NCBI GenBank assembly: GCA_002686995.1
Contig: NYZC01000069.1
Span: 1-37,325, forward strand
Origin: Phycisphaeraceae bacterium
Lineage (GTDB): Bacteria; Planctomycetota; Phycisphaerae; Phycisphaerales; Phycisphaeraceae
DNA length: 37,325 nucleotides
Direction of reading: 5' to 3'
The position numbers and the translations under genes were made by a program. The notes beneath the pieces were generated by a model. The model was not told where the DNA came from, did not search any database, and saw only the letters and a list, made by a program, of their open reading frames with translations. Shown in pieces: positions 15,863-27,220 of the stretch (its first letter is position 1; each line of letters starts with the position of its first letter).

Positions 15863-17408
15863 ATTCCTCCGTTCCGTCTTCCCGCATCACCTGGTCGACC
15901 ATGCTCTGCAGGTCAGCGCTCTTGCTGACCAGATCCGCAAATGCCTCCGCGACCAGCTCGAGCCGGTCGACGAGCTGCCGCGCCGCGGACTCGCGAGCGA
16001 CGGGATCCTGCGCGGCGGCCAGGGTCGAGTACGCGGCATTGAGCGCGTCGAGATGTGCACGCCCTCCCTCCCGATGCCGGATGTCGCTGACGAGCTCCGC
16101 CAGCGGGAAGCCGAGCGCCACCTGGGCGACCTTCGCCGGCATGCCGGTCGCGCCGATCTGGTCCCGATCGACGAAGGAGCTCTCCCAGATCGGCGCTTCG
16201 AACGGATCGGTGTCGGCCGCCGAAGGCTCGGACTCGTCCGCCCCGAGGTCGCGATCGACGAACGCCTCCAACTCGTCCTGCTCGCTTCGCCAGGTCTCGT
16301 AGTCCGTCGTCGTCGAGAACGCGAACACGCCCTCCAGCTCGAGGCGATGTCCGTCCAGCCACATGAAGCCCGGGCCGAGCGCTCCCGACGCTCCCATCCG
16401 GCAGAGCGGGCAGTCGTCGTCGATGACGTCGTCATCATCGGCGATCAGAGGGATGCGCCGCCGGGCCATCTCGACGAGATCGTGGGCGCTCAGATTGATG
16501 CTCTCGGGCTCGTACGGCGCTGCGAGCCATCGATCTCGGTGAGTTGCGAGACGCTCGACGATCTCGGCGCGCCCCGTGCCCGGCGACCGGTCGCGGCGCG
16601 CCTGGGCCTCGTGAATCAGGGAGCGCACGAGGTCGTAGTACACGACGATTTCGGTCAGGCTGAAGCCACCGAATCGGTACGCGGCGCTTCGGGCGACCAG
16701 GCCCACCGGAGCGTGCCCCTGAAGGAACCATTGCTCGGCACGGTGCTCGAGGTCGCGCTGCAGGCGCTCGTGATCCGCAAGCAGAAGCGCGCGCGGCGTG
16801 TGCCCATCGAGGTCCTCGCGGGCGGTCATGAGCCAGTCGGTGTGAACTGAACGGGCTTCCGCTGCCGGGTCTGCGAATGAAGCAGCAGATGACGCGGCAT
16901 TCGAATCCGTACGGACGATCCCTTCTGCGATGAACTCCAGCAGCGGAAGGCCGAGCAACACCGCACGGGCCTCGAGTCGCGTGCGCGCCGTCGCTTCGCG
17001 CGAGCGCTGCTCGATCCGGGTGCGCCAGTCGGCGCCGGCCGCGTTCATAAGCTTCCAGTCGTTCGGCAAGTCGAGCCACACGATGCGGAATCCTTCATCG
17101 GCTTCCGCGCCCTCCGCCTCGTACGCGTGCCCCGTCTGCGGCAGGCCGAACCCCGCGCCGGACGCCATGGTTCGGCCGACGATGTCGATCACGCACCACG
17201 ACCGTTCGGTCGCGATCGCGGACAGATCATCCACGGCGCGGCCCGACTGCGCCAGTCTCCCCGGCCGGTAACGGCGCACCGCCTCCTCGAGCTCATCGAA
17301 ACTTTCGGGCTCCGCGGACAGCGCCGCCATCACCACGAGCGTCGACCATTCGTCCGTCTCCCACAGCTTGGTCTCCGCACCCGTACAGATCGCCATCTGA
17401 TTCGACAT
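15861..17408 (-). CDS. Protein of unknown function, 515 residues
   Basis: Start ATG 17408 is supported by AGGAG 7 nt upstream; a much longer open frame upstream is Arg-rich and not credible. There is no signal peptide or membrane segment, so it is probably cytoplasmic. I do not recognise a family. Visible features are an N-terminal MAICTGAETKLWETDEWSTL, an acidic cluster ADDDDVIDDDCPLCR in the middle (a CxxC pair preceded by Asp residues), then MWLDGHRLELEGVFAFS, and a helical Ala-rich tail. The whole is acidic and rich in Glu, Asp and Ala. The CPLC pair could bind a metal or take part in redox, but only one such pair is seen. A palindrome follows the stop. Confidence 0.6.
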   Translation of the reverse strand: MSNQMAICTGAETKLWETDEWSTLVVMAALSAEPESFDELEEAVRRYRPGRLAQSGRAVDDLSAIATERSWCVIDIVGRTMASGAGFGLPQTGHAYEAEGAEADEGFRIVWLDLPNDWKLMNAAGADWRTRIEQRSREATARTRLEARAVLLGLPLLEFIAEGIVRTDSNAASSAASFADPAAEARSVHTDWLMTAREDLDGHTPRALLLADHERLQRDLEHRAEQWFLQGHAPVGLVARSAAYRFGGFSLTEIVVYYDLVRSLIHEAQARRDRSPGTGRAEIVERLATHRDRWLAAPYEPESINLSAHDLVEMARRRIPLIADDDDVIDDDCPLCRMGASGALGPGFMWLDGHRLELEGVFAFSTTTDYETWRSEQDELEAFVDRDLGADESEPSAADTDPFEAPIWESSFVDRDQIGATGMPAKVAQVALGFPLAELVSDIRHREGGRAHLDALNAAYSTLAAAQDPVARESAARQLVDRLELVAEAFADLVSKSADLQSMVDQVMREDGTEE

Positions 17409-17611
17409 CCCACCGCTCCTGATACGAGTACATCGGGTCGTGCTTTCCGCATCCGATGTAACGCTCCACCGATCGAATGAACTGACACCCTTCGCTCTCA
17501 TTGTGCCGGATCGGGCGCGGAAAATCAAGAGGCGCGCGGACCGCGGCGCCATTCCGCCATGCGTCGGCGTGAAATGTGGGAATCCGGGTAGAACAGGTAA
17601 ATCGAGGCGAC

Positions 17612-19105
17612 TCAGGCGACGGCGCGCTTCGCGGCCGGCCGCGGCGCAAAGACCCGCACGCAGTTGCGACCGCCGGATTTCGCGGCGTAGACCGCCTGGT
17701 CCGCCGCCTTCACGAGAAGCTCGGGTCCCTTGAAGAAGCTGCCGTCGTATGTCGCGACGCCGATGCTCGCGGTGATGCTGAGCAGGCCTGATTCCGATTC
17801 GACCGGCGTGGCCTCGATCGCGCACCGCGTCTGCTCGGCGAGCCGCGCAGCGCTGACCCGATCGTGTCCGGGCAGCACGAGCGCGAACTCCTCGCCGCCG
17901 TACCGCGCCACCATGGCCCCTTCGGGCGCCTGGGCGGTCAGCGTTTCGGCAAGCACGACGAGCACCTTGTCTCCAAGCTGATGACCGTAGGTGTCGTTGA
18001 AGTTCTTGAAGTGATCCGTATCCAGAAACATCACGCTAAGGGGCGCGCCCGGACCGGCTTCGTTGAACCGGGCCGAGAGGAACTCGTTGAAGCAGCCCCG
18101 ATTGGCGACCTTCGTCAGCGGGTCGGTCGTCGCCTTCTCGTGCAGGTCGCGGTTCTGCTGCTCCAGCGCCACGCTCTCCTGGGCCGACTGGAGGCCCACC
18201 TGGATCAGCGCCTCGTTGGCCCGGCCGAGGATCTCGTCGGGGTTATCGAGGTCGCCGGTGGGCAGGTCGAACAGGCGCCGCATCTCGACGGTGTCCTTGT
18301 GCACCACGTTGAGCACCGGCTCCGCGTCAGTGCGCGGCATCTTGAACCACTGCTGCGCGTAGCGGTAGTAGCGATCGAGCGCCGTGCCGGGCGACTCGCT
18401 CACGAACACATCGGCGACGCTGCTGCCCACGGCGACGCACTGGATGAGCTTCTGAACTTCCGACGGCGCGGCCGAAGGCTTCTCGTGGTGGCTGATCGAA
18501 TGGACCATCAGCGGCGGCAGCTTCCACGCCTGGGCGAGGGCGCCGCCGATCTGGGTATGATCCGTCTCCAGCTCGCGACGCTCGAGCCCCGCCAGCTTTC
18601 GATGCTCCGTGCCCGCCTCGGCCACGATCTGCTTATAGGGCTCGCCGAGCGTGTGGACCATGGCGAGCATCCCGAGATCCTGCAGCAGCGCGCTGAGAAA
18701 CGCCTCCTCCTGCTGGGCGAGACCGATCTTCTGACTCAGGGCCCGCGCGGCGACCGCCGAGTACAGCGAGCGCTTCCAGAACAGCAGGTGATCGAAGGCG
18801 TCGGCGTCGGCGTTCTTCAGGTTGGCGGTCAGGCTGAACCCGAGGGCCAGCGTCTTGACGCTGTTGAGGCCCAGGATGACCAGCGCCTGGCTGACTGTCC
18901 CGACGGACTGCGACTGCCCGTAGAAGCTGGAATTGACGGTCTTCAGGATCTTCGACGACAGCGCAGGATCATGCTGGATCGTCTCGGCGATCTCCTTGAA
19001 GCTGACGTCGGCCTGCTGGACGAGATCGATCACCTCCAGCGCGATCGTCGGCAGGCTGGGCAGCCGCGACGAGCGCAGGACGCGGTCGAATATCTTCTGG
19101 TTCAT
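17612..19105 (-). CDS. HDOD-GGDEF signalling protein (probable diguanylate cyclase)
   Basis: A 497-residue two-domain protein. The N-terminal HDOD domain (about 10-215) begins LPSLPTIALEVIDLVQQADVS and shows DPALSSKILKTVNSSFYG, ALVILGLNSVKTLALG and a FLSALLQDLGMLAM helix. The C-terminal GGDEF domain (about 325-485) starts DPLTKVANRGCFNE, has FLDTDHFKNFNDTYGH and the active-site loop RYGGEEF near residue 402. The intact GGEEF suggests synthesis of cyclic di-GMP from GTP. The RxxD inhibitory site that often precedes it is absent (PEGA at that place). There is no membrane segment, so it is cytoplasmic. Start ATG 19105 begins the HDOD domain directly; the upstream in-frame extension looks non-coding. 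What the HDOD part senses is unknown. Confidence 0.9.
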   Translation of the reverse strand: MNQKIFDRVLRSSRLPSLPTIALEVIDLVQQADVSFKEIAETIQHDPALSSKILKTVNSSFYGQSQSVGTVSQALVILGLNSVKTLALGFSLTANLKNADADAFDHLLFWKRSLYSAVAARALSQKIGLAQQEEAFLSALLQDLGMLAMVHTLGEPYKQIVAEAGTEHRKLAGLERRELETDHTQIGGALAQAWKLPPLMVHSISHHEKPSAAPSEVQKLIQCVAVGSSVADVFVSESPGTALDRYYRYAQQWFKMPRTDAEPVLNVVHKDTVEMRRLFDLPTGDLDNPDEILGRANEALIQVGLQSAQESVALEQQNRDLHEKATTDPLTKVANRGCFNEFLSARFNEAGPGAPLSVMFLDTDHFKNFNDTYGHQLGDKVLVVLAETLTAQAPEGAMVARYGGEEFALVLPGHDRVSAARLAEQTRCAIEATPVESESGLLSITASIGVATYDGSFFKGPELLVKAADQAVYAAKSGGRNCVRVFAPRPAAKRAVA

Positions 19106-19320
19106 CGCGTGTCCCGCGCCGTCATCCGGCGAAACTGATCCGGAGCCCCCGCACGCAACCCTTCCGAAACCGATAACGACGAGATCGGATCCGCAAGACA
19201 AAGGCCTGTTGGTAGTGTAAGACCCCCACCCAAGTCCCCTGGGCCACCTCACAATCATCGTCCGCTGAAGGCCCGCACTTGATCGAATCGGGTCGCATCA
19301 CCCGGGCGCCCGGACGTGCG

Positions 19321-19351
19321 AAAACGCGCGCCTGCGCGATCCGCGCAGGCG
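19321..19351 (-). terminator. Rho-independent-type terminator after clpC
   Basis: Read on the minus strand, a 9-bp stem CGCCTGCGC / GCGCAGGCG with a 5-nt loop (19351-19329) is followed after CGCG by TTTT (19324-19321). It starts about 48 nt beyond the clpC stop at 19399. Confidence 0.65.
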
Positions 19352-19398
19352 TGCGAAGCGCCCCATTCAGAATGATCCATGGTCACGCGCGCAGCGCG

Positions 19399-21927
<2,529 letters not shown>

Positions 21928-22460
21928 CGCTGCACTTTCGATTAGTAGCTTGCGGCACCATTCGGTTCATCCGAACGCTCATGACCGAGAACAACTCCGT
22001 TTGCACTCAGTCACGGACTGGATTATAGGTCGGAGCCTCCACCGACACCAGGCGCGGCGCCGGCCGACACCCCCGCTGCACGATCATCGGTCGCCGAAGT
22101 TCCGCGACCAGGTTGCGACCGCTGCCTGCGTCCACGTGGGGTATATCGGCAACATCGACGCGCCTCGACATTCTATGACGCCGGCGCGAGGCGGCGCGCA
22201 ACACGGCACGACAGCCGTGTCGAGCGTAGATGCGTTTTCGTGGCAGGGCGCGCATTTCCGAATCCTCCATGGTCCTGGAAGGTCCGATTACTGCTACGAG
22301 CGCCTGTCGGGACGTGTTCAGATGCCGTTCTGGCCCGGAAACCGCATGTGCACGCGTCCCTGCGCCGAAACAGTCCTTGAAACGCTGAGATGCATGCCCG
22401 GCGGCGCGAACCGCTCGCGTGATGGCGCGCGGTCTGTTTCCAGCACGTTGGGCCCGGAAT
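21928..22460. other. 533-bp gap upstream of clpC with no convincing gene
   Basis: Both strands hold open frames, but they are Arg/Ala-rich, lack ribosome sites and resemble nothing. Features seen are an inverted repeat TTCGG/CCGAA near 21961-21975 close to the clpC start, and a short hairpin ACACGGC/GCCGTGT near 22200-22220. The clpC promoter must lie here, but no clear -35/-10 pair was recognised. Confidence 0.5.
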
Positions 22461-23567
22461 TCAGAACAGGCGCATCTGACCCGGGCGCTCCGGCCGTTGG
22501 AATGCCTCGCCGGACGGGTCTTCGGGCTTTCGGTCCAGGCCGTGACGCCGCGCGAACAGTCGGAACATGTCGTCAATCTGCCGTGCGACCGTGCCCGTGC
22601 CGCGCAGGCGCCGGCCGATGGTGGCGTCGTAAAGCCGACCGTCGCGCGTCTCGCGAATCAGCGCGATGACGCGCTGCGCGCGATCGGGATGGTGGCGCTT
22701 GAGCCACTGAACGAAGACGTCCTTGACCTGCCACGGAAGGCGCAGCAGCACCTTCGAGGCTGCCTTCGCGCCGGCGGCCGCCGCGGCGGCGAGGATGTCC
22801 GGAATCTCGCGATCGTTGAGTCCCGGGATGACCGGCGCCACCATGACGCTCACCGGAATCCCGGCGTCGGCCAGGCGGCGCACCGCTTCGAGCCGGTCCG
22901 AAGGGCAGGAGGCACGGGGCTCCATGCGCGCCGCGAGACCACGATCGAGCGTCGTCACGCTGAGGGCGACCCAGACGGCGCGGTGCGCGGCCAGTCGCGT
23001 CAGAACGTCAAGATCCCTCAAAACAAGGCGGTTCTTGGTCACCAGGCCCACCGGCTGGCGGCACTCGGCCATGACCTCGAGGCAGCCGCGTGTCAGCCGG
23101 AGGCGCGACTCGATGGGCTGGTAGCAGTCCGTCACGCCCGACATCATGATCTTCTCGCCGCGCCAGCCCGAACGCCCCAGCTCGCGCCGCAGCAGCGCCG
23201 GCGCGCCGGTCTTCGCGAAGATCCGCGTCTCGAAGTCGAGACCGCACGAAAGGCCGAACGTCTCGTGAGTCGGGCGCGCATAGCAATAAGAGCAGCCGTG
23301 CTCGCATCCCCGGTAAGGGTTGATCGACCACCTGAATCCGATCTCGGCGCTGGTGGCCGGATCGACGCGATTGATCAGCGTGCGGGTGGCGTCGCGGTAC
23401 ACCTCGGTTCGGACGGGCCGGCCCGATGCAGGATCGATGCGCTGCTCGTCAAGGTGCTCACCCAGGACGTCGAGATGAATCGGATCGAACCGGTTCGCCG
23501 GGTTCAGCCCCGCGCCGCGGCCGCGCGGCACGCCGCCGACTGGAAGGTTTCGGAATTCCGTCACCAC
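22461..23567 (-). CDS. Radical SAM protein, PA0069 family
   Basis: A 368-residue radical-SAM protein related to the spore-photoproduct-lyase-like/PA0069 group, whose reaction is not established. The N-terminus has GRGAGLNPANRF, typical of the family. The cluster motif WSINPYRGCEHGCSYCYAR supplies three cysteines (88, 92 and 95 in this numbering) for a 4Fe-4S cluster that cleaves SAM. Later conserved text is MMSGVTDCYQPIE, LVTKNRLVLRD and VMVAPVIPGLND. I place the start at GTG 23567 because ATG 23579 overlaps a TATAAT -10 box; GTG 23564 is equally possible. It stands alone, divergent from gltX. Confidence 0.85.
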   Translation of the reverse strand: MVTEFRNLPVGGVPRGRGAGLNPANRFDPIHLDVLGEHLDEQRIDPASGRPVRTEVYRDATRTLINRVDPATSAEIGFRWSINPYRGCEHGCSYCYARPTHETFGLSCGLDFETRIFAKTGAPALLRRELGRSGWRGEKIMMSGVTDCYQPIESRLRLTRGCLEVMAECRQPVGLVTKNRLVLRDLDVLTRLAAHRAVWVALSVTTLDRGLAARMEPRASCPSDRLEAVRRLADAGIPVSVMVAPVIPGLNDREIPDILAAAAAAGAKAASKVLLRLPWQVKDVFVQWLKRHHPDRAQRVIALIRETRDGRLYDATIGRRLRGTGTVARQIDDMFRLFARRHGLDRKPEDPSGEAFQRPERPGQMRLF

Positions 23568-23577
23568 GATACCTAAC

Positions 23578-23605
23578 ATTATACGAACGCTCGTTCAGGT
23601 GGCAA
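23578..23605 (-). promoter_or_regulatory. Strong promoter for the radical SAM gene
   Basis: Minus-strand TTGCCA (23605-23600), a 16-nt spacer and a perfect TATAAT (23583-23578). Initiation is expected near 23571, only a few nucleotides before GTG 23567, so the mRNA would be almost leaderless. The ATG at 23579 falls inside the -10 box. Confidence 0.6.
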
Positions 23606-23786
23606 CTCGGGCGAGCCCGAGATCACGAGGCCGTCGGCGTTCGATGCCCGCGCTCAATGCGCAACCGCCCCTCGCAGCCGAAGGCGGCAGGCTTCAGGTC
23701 ATCCCTCTCGAATCCCCGAGGCCTTTTCGAAGTGCGGCCACTTCGGCTACTTCAGCACCCGCCCACTTCGGCTACATTCCGCATCC

Positions 23787-25493
23787 ATGGCTTCCGTCGT
23801 CACCCGATTCGCGCCAAGTCCCACGGGCAACCTCCACATCGGAGGCGCCCGCACCGCCCTGTTCTCGTGGGCCTATGCCCGGCGGCACGGGGGCCGGTTC
23901 ATTCTCAGGTTCGAAGACACCGATCGAGCCCGGTCCAGCGCCGACAGCGCGCGCCGGATCCTCGCCAGCCTTCGGTGGCTCGGCCTCGAGTGGGACGAGG
24001 GCCCGAGGGTTCCTGACCGGTGGCAGGACGCGCTCGAGGAATCCTATGACCCGTACGCGGAATCCATCGGCGAGAAAGGTCCGTACGTCGCGAGCGAGCG
24101 ACTCGAAATCTACGAGCGCCATATCCAGGCACTGCTTGACGCCGGGCGCGCATACCGCTGCTTCAAGACGCAGGCGCAGATCGAAGCGGAACGAAAGCAG
24201 GCGGCGGACGCCGGACAGACCTGGAAATACGATCCTTCCGAAGCACTTGGCCTGGACGCGGACACCGTCGCGTCGCACGTGCAGGAAGGGCGCCCGCACG
24301 TCATCCGCTTCCGAATGCCCGTGGGCCAGGTGACCATTCGCGACGAGGTCCGCGGCGACGTCACGGTGGACGGCGCCGACCTGGAGGATCTCGTCATCCG
24401 CAAGTCGGACGGCTTCCCGACGTTCCACCTGGCCGTCACCGTCGACGACGCGCTGATGGGCGTCACGCACGTCATTCGCGCCCAGGAGCACCTGGCCAAC
24501 ACGCCCAAGCACTGGGCGCTGCAGGAGGCGCTCGGATTCGACCATCCGACCTACGCCCACCTTTCGCTCATCTTCAACGCCGACGGCTCGAAGATGGGCA
24601 AGCGTGACAAGGCCAAGGCGGCGCGGAAAGCCGCCCGGCAGAAATGGGAAGGATCGGAAGACGAGTTGCGCGAACGGTGCGCCGCCGGCGATGGTCCGCC
24701 GATCGATGCCGGCGCCTTGACTGCGTTCATGAAGAAGAAGAACGACGATGTCGATATTGCCGTGCGGATCGCCGGCGTGCTCGAGGAACCGCTGCCCGAG
24801 ATCGATGTGTCGGACTTCCAGGAGAGCGGGTACCTGTCCGAATCGATCTGCAACTACATCGCGCTGCTCGGATGGTCGCCCGGCGACGACATCGAGAAGT
24901 TCGACCTGGAGTTCCTCGTCCAGCACTTCGGCTTCGAAAGGCTGGTGAAGTCCAACGCGCGGTTCGATCGTGAAAAGCTGCTGGCCTTCAACGCCGACGC
25001 CATCGCCGCGCTCGAGCCGGACACCTTCCGCTCACGACTGCACGAGTTCAGCCGCATGCTCGCCGAATGGCTGGATGCGGCCGACCCGCGATTCACGGAG
25101 TTCGCGAGGGCCTACCAGCCGCGCAGCCACACCCTGCGCGAGCCCGAGCAGATCGGGGCGTTCTTCCTTCGCGCCGACGACGAGATCGCGTACGACCCGA
25201 AGGCGGTAAGCAAGAACCTGACCGGTCAGGACGGACGCGGTCTGCAGGCCCTCGAACGGCTCACATCCGTACTCGACGGCTGCGCGGACTGGACGGCCGC
25301 GGCGCTCGAGAACGCGGTCAAATCGTTCGCCGCATCGCAAGAGCTGAACATGGGCAAGGTCGCGCAACCGCTGCGCGTGGCGGTGAGCGGCAGCACCGTG
25401 AGCCCGCCGATCTTCGAGACGCTCTACATCCTCGGCCGCAACGCGACGCTCCGCCGCATCAAGCGCTGCCTCGAGTTGAACGGTGATTCTTGA
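23787..25493 (+). CDS. gltX: Glutamyl-tRNA synthetase
   Basis: A 568-residue class I aminoacyl-tRNA synthetase that charges tRNA-Glu (and in bacteria lacking GlnRS also tRNA-Gln). The Rossmann domain opens RFAPSPTGNLHIGGARTALF with the HIGH-type motif at 17-20. FILRFEDTDRARS and the KMSKS-type motif SKMGKRD (about 267-273) follow. Immediately after it is a charged stretch of about 70 residues (KAKAARKAARQKWEG to FMKKKNDDVDIAVRIAGV) before the usual ESGYLSESICNYIALLGWSPGD. This explains the length above the usual about 470-500. The C-terminal anticodon-binding region ends normally with LYILGRNATLRRIKR. No Shine-Dalgarno sequence is seen; TACATT lies 8 nt before the ATG. A palindrome follows the gene. 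Confidence 0.95.
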   Translation: MASVVTRFAPSPTGNLHIGGARTALFSWAYARRHGGRFILRFEDTDRARSSADSARRILASLRWLGLEWDEGPRVPDRWQDALEESYDPYAESIGEKGPYVASERLEIYERHIQALLDAGRAYRCFKTQAQIEAERKQAADAGQTWKYDPSEALGLDADTVASHVQEGRPHVIRFRMPVGQVTIRDEVRGDVTVDGADLEDLVIRKSDGFPTFHLAVTVDDALMGVTHVIRAQEHLANTPKHWALQEALGFDHPTYAHLSLIFNADGSKMGKRDKAKAARKAARQKWEGSEDELRERCAAGDGPPIDAGALTAFMKKKNDDVDIAVRIAGVLEEPLPEIDVSDFQESGYLSESICNYIALLGWSPGDDIEKFDLEFLVQHFGFERLVKSNARFDREKLLAFNADAIAALEPDTFRSRLHEFSRMLAEWLDAADPRFTEFARAYQPRSHTLREPEQIGAFFLRADDEIAYDPKAVSKNLTGQDGRGLQALERLTSVLDGCADWTAAALENAVKSFAASQELNMGKVAQPLRVAVSGSTVSPPIFETLYILGRNATLRRIKRCLELNGDS

Positions 25494-25520
25494 TTCGGGC
25501 GTAACCTCCGCGGGCCCAAT

Positions 25521-25660
25521 AGCCACAAAAAGCCACGAAAAGCGGAAACATACGATCCCGATTTCGCGAACCGACAGTTGATCGGCGGATTCGTCGGCGG
25601 CACCCACGAATTGTCCGCTCCTGTTTTGTGGCTTTTCGTGGCTTTTCGTGGCTTTTCGTG
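25521..25660. repeat. Inverted and tandem GTGGCTTTTC repeats
   Basis: Three tandem copies of the 10-nt unit GTGGCTTTTC (25628-25657) face an inverted set (25521-25550, AGCCACAAAA and AGCCACGAAAAGC), about 70 nt apart. The arms match with a few mismatches. It lies downstream of gltX. Shortly after (25696-25713) is a second motif, GATTTGC twice plus GATT. Confidence 0.8.
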
Positions 25661-25770
25661 ACTATGAATCCACGGCCGACCGGTTACGCCCTTTTGATTT
25701 GCGATTTGCGATTGAATCGAGCATGCTGTGCACCGGCGTTGAATCAGGAATCCGAAGTCAATACCAAGAA

Positions 25771-26178
25771 ATGCCCGCCTACTGGCTCTTCAAGTCCGAA
25801 CCGAACACCTGGTCCTGGGATCAGCACGTCGCCGCCGGCACCGCCGAATGGGACGGCGTGCGCAACCACCAGGCGAAGAACCACATGATCGCCATGAAGC
25901 GCGGCGACCAGGGGATGTTCTACCACTCGGGCAAGGACAAGCAGGTTGTCGGCGTCGTCAGGGTCGCGAAGACCTACTATCCGGACCCCACGGACAAGAC
26001 CGGCAAGTTCGGCATGGTCGACCTCGAGGTGGTGCGCACGCTCAAGTCGCCCGTCACGCTGGCGCAGATCAAGGCCGAGCCACGGTTGTCGGACATGGTC
26101 CTGGTGCGCAACACGCGCCTGTCCGTGCAACCGGTCGAACCCGCCGAGTGGAAGATTGTCCTCGCGATGGCGAAGTAG
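25771..26178 (+). CDS. EVE-domain protein
   Basis: A 135-residue protein made of a single EVE domain (PUA-like fold, related to human THYN1). Landmarks are MPAYWLFKSEPNTWSWD at the start, WDGVRNHQAKNHM, GDQGMFYHSG, VVGVVRVAKTYYPDPTD and LVRNTRLSVQPVEPAEW. EVE domains are thought to bind modified bases in DNA or RNA; no partner nuclease or other module is fused here. The start ATG 25771 matches the family N-terminus exactly; the open frame continues upstream through repeat-derived sequence and is not credible there. No strong ribosome site is seen. Confidence 0.9.
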   Translation: MPAYWLFKSEPNTWSWDQHVAAGTAEWDGVRNHQAKNHMIAMKRGDQGMFYHSGKDKQVVGVVRVAKTYYPDPTDKTGKFGMVDLEVVRTLKSPVTLAQIKAEPRLSDMVLVRNTRLSVQPVEPAEWKIVLAMAK

Positions 26179-26279
26179 TCGTCGAGCGGACGCAGGGAAC
26201 GAACCACGGATGGACACGGATGTGATTTTCACTCGTGCCGCAGAGCGGTACGAGTCAAACTTCTGACTTCTGGTACCCC

Positions 26280-27182
26280 ATGCCCCTGATCGTCACCGGC
26301 AGCATCGGCATCGACAGCGTCCACGCCCCGACCGGCACCGCCACGGACGTGCTCGGCGGCTCGAGCATCTACTTCGCCGCGGCGGCCAGCTTCTTCGGGC
26401 CCGTCCGGCTCGTCGGCGCCGTGGGCGAGGACTTTCCCGATCACTTCCTGGAGACCTTCAATCACTTCGCCGTCGACCTCGAAGGTCTCGAGCGCCGCGC
26501 CGGCTCGAAGACGTTCCGATGGACCGGCCGGTACCACGAGAACATGAACGAGCGCGACACGCTCGAAGTGCACCTCAACGTGCTGGCCGAGGCGCTGCCA
26601 CCCATTCCCGAGGCCTACCGCGACAGCCAGTACATCTTCCTGGCGAACACCGATCCCGGCAGCCAGGCGCAACTGCTCGACAGCTTCCCCGACCGCAGGC
26701 TCGCGGTGGCCGACACGATGGACCTCTGGATCGACACGCAGAAGTCCCAGCTGCTGGCGCTGCTCGAGCGGATCGACGGCCTCGTGCTCAACGACGCCGA
26801 AGCGATCATGCTCACCGGCGCTACGAACCTCGTGCAGGCGGCCGAGGTGATCGTCGCGATGGGACCCCGCTTCGTCGTGATCAAGAAGGGCGAGCACGGC
26901 TCGCTCCTGGTCCACGAAGACGGGCACCTCGCCCTGCCCGCCTTTCCTGTGCGAAACGTCGTGGATCCCACCGGCGCGGGCGACAGCTTCGCCGGCGGCA
27001 TGATGGGCTACCTCGCCGCCGCCGACGACATCTCGATCCGGACGCTGCGGACGGCGATGGCCTACGGCACGATCATCGCCAGCTTCAACATCGAGTCGTT
27101 CAGCCTCGATCGAATGAAACAGATCACGCGCGACGACCTGGACCGCCGGTTTGAAGGGTTTCGCGCGATGCTGGAACTGTGA
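26280..27182 (+). CDS. PfkB-family carbohydrate kinase
   Basis: A 300-residue ribokinase-fold enzyme that phosphorylates a sugar or nucleoside with ATP; the substrate is not evident. The N-terminus is VTGSIGIDSV, followed by LGGSSIYFAAAASFFG (first PfkB signature region) and LVGAVGEDFPD. LNDAEAIMLTGA is the typical central strand-helix. The second signature is DPTGAGDSFAGGMMGYLA, with the catalytic Asp in GAGD. Start ATG 26280 is chosen as the beginning of the fold; an upstream in-frame ATG at 26235 adds 15 unrelated residues. It converges on the oxidoreductase gene with 38 nt between stops. The short gap before it holds a CACGGATGGACACGGATG motif. Confidence 0.88.
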   Translation: MPLIVTGSIGIDSVHAPTGTATDVLGGSSIYFAAAASFFGPVRLVGAVGEDFPDHFLETFNHFAVDLEGLERRAGSKTFRWTGRYHENMNERDTLEVHLNVLAEALPPIPEAYRDSQYIFLANTDPGSQAQLLDSFPDRRLAVADTMDLWIDTQKSQLLALLERIDGLVLNDAEAIMLTGATNLVQAAEVIVAMGPRFVVIKKGEHGSLLVHEDGHLALPAFPVRNVVDPTGAGDSFAGGMMGYLAAADDISIRTLRTAMAYGTIIASFNIESFSLDRMKQITRDDLDRRFEGFRAMLEL

Positions 27183-27220
27183 AAGCTTGTGATTGACAAC
27201 GGGGTGCACCGCCCGGCGCC

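Noticed and set aside
22419..23576. Plus-strand frame opposite the radical SAM gene
   Set aside because: The minus strand has the CxxxCxxC cluster motif and a strong promoter; the plus product is typical antisense composition.
26200..26225. CACGGATGGACACGGATG as an operator for the sugar kinase
   Set aside because: It is a simple direct repeat without dyad symmetry; similar short repeats in this window look like repeat debris, so no regulatory claim is made.
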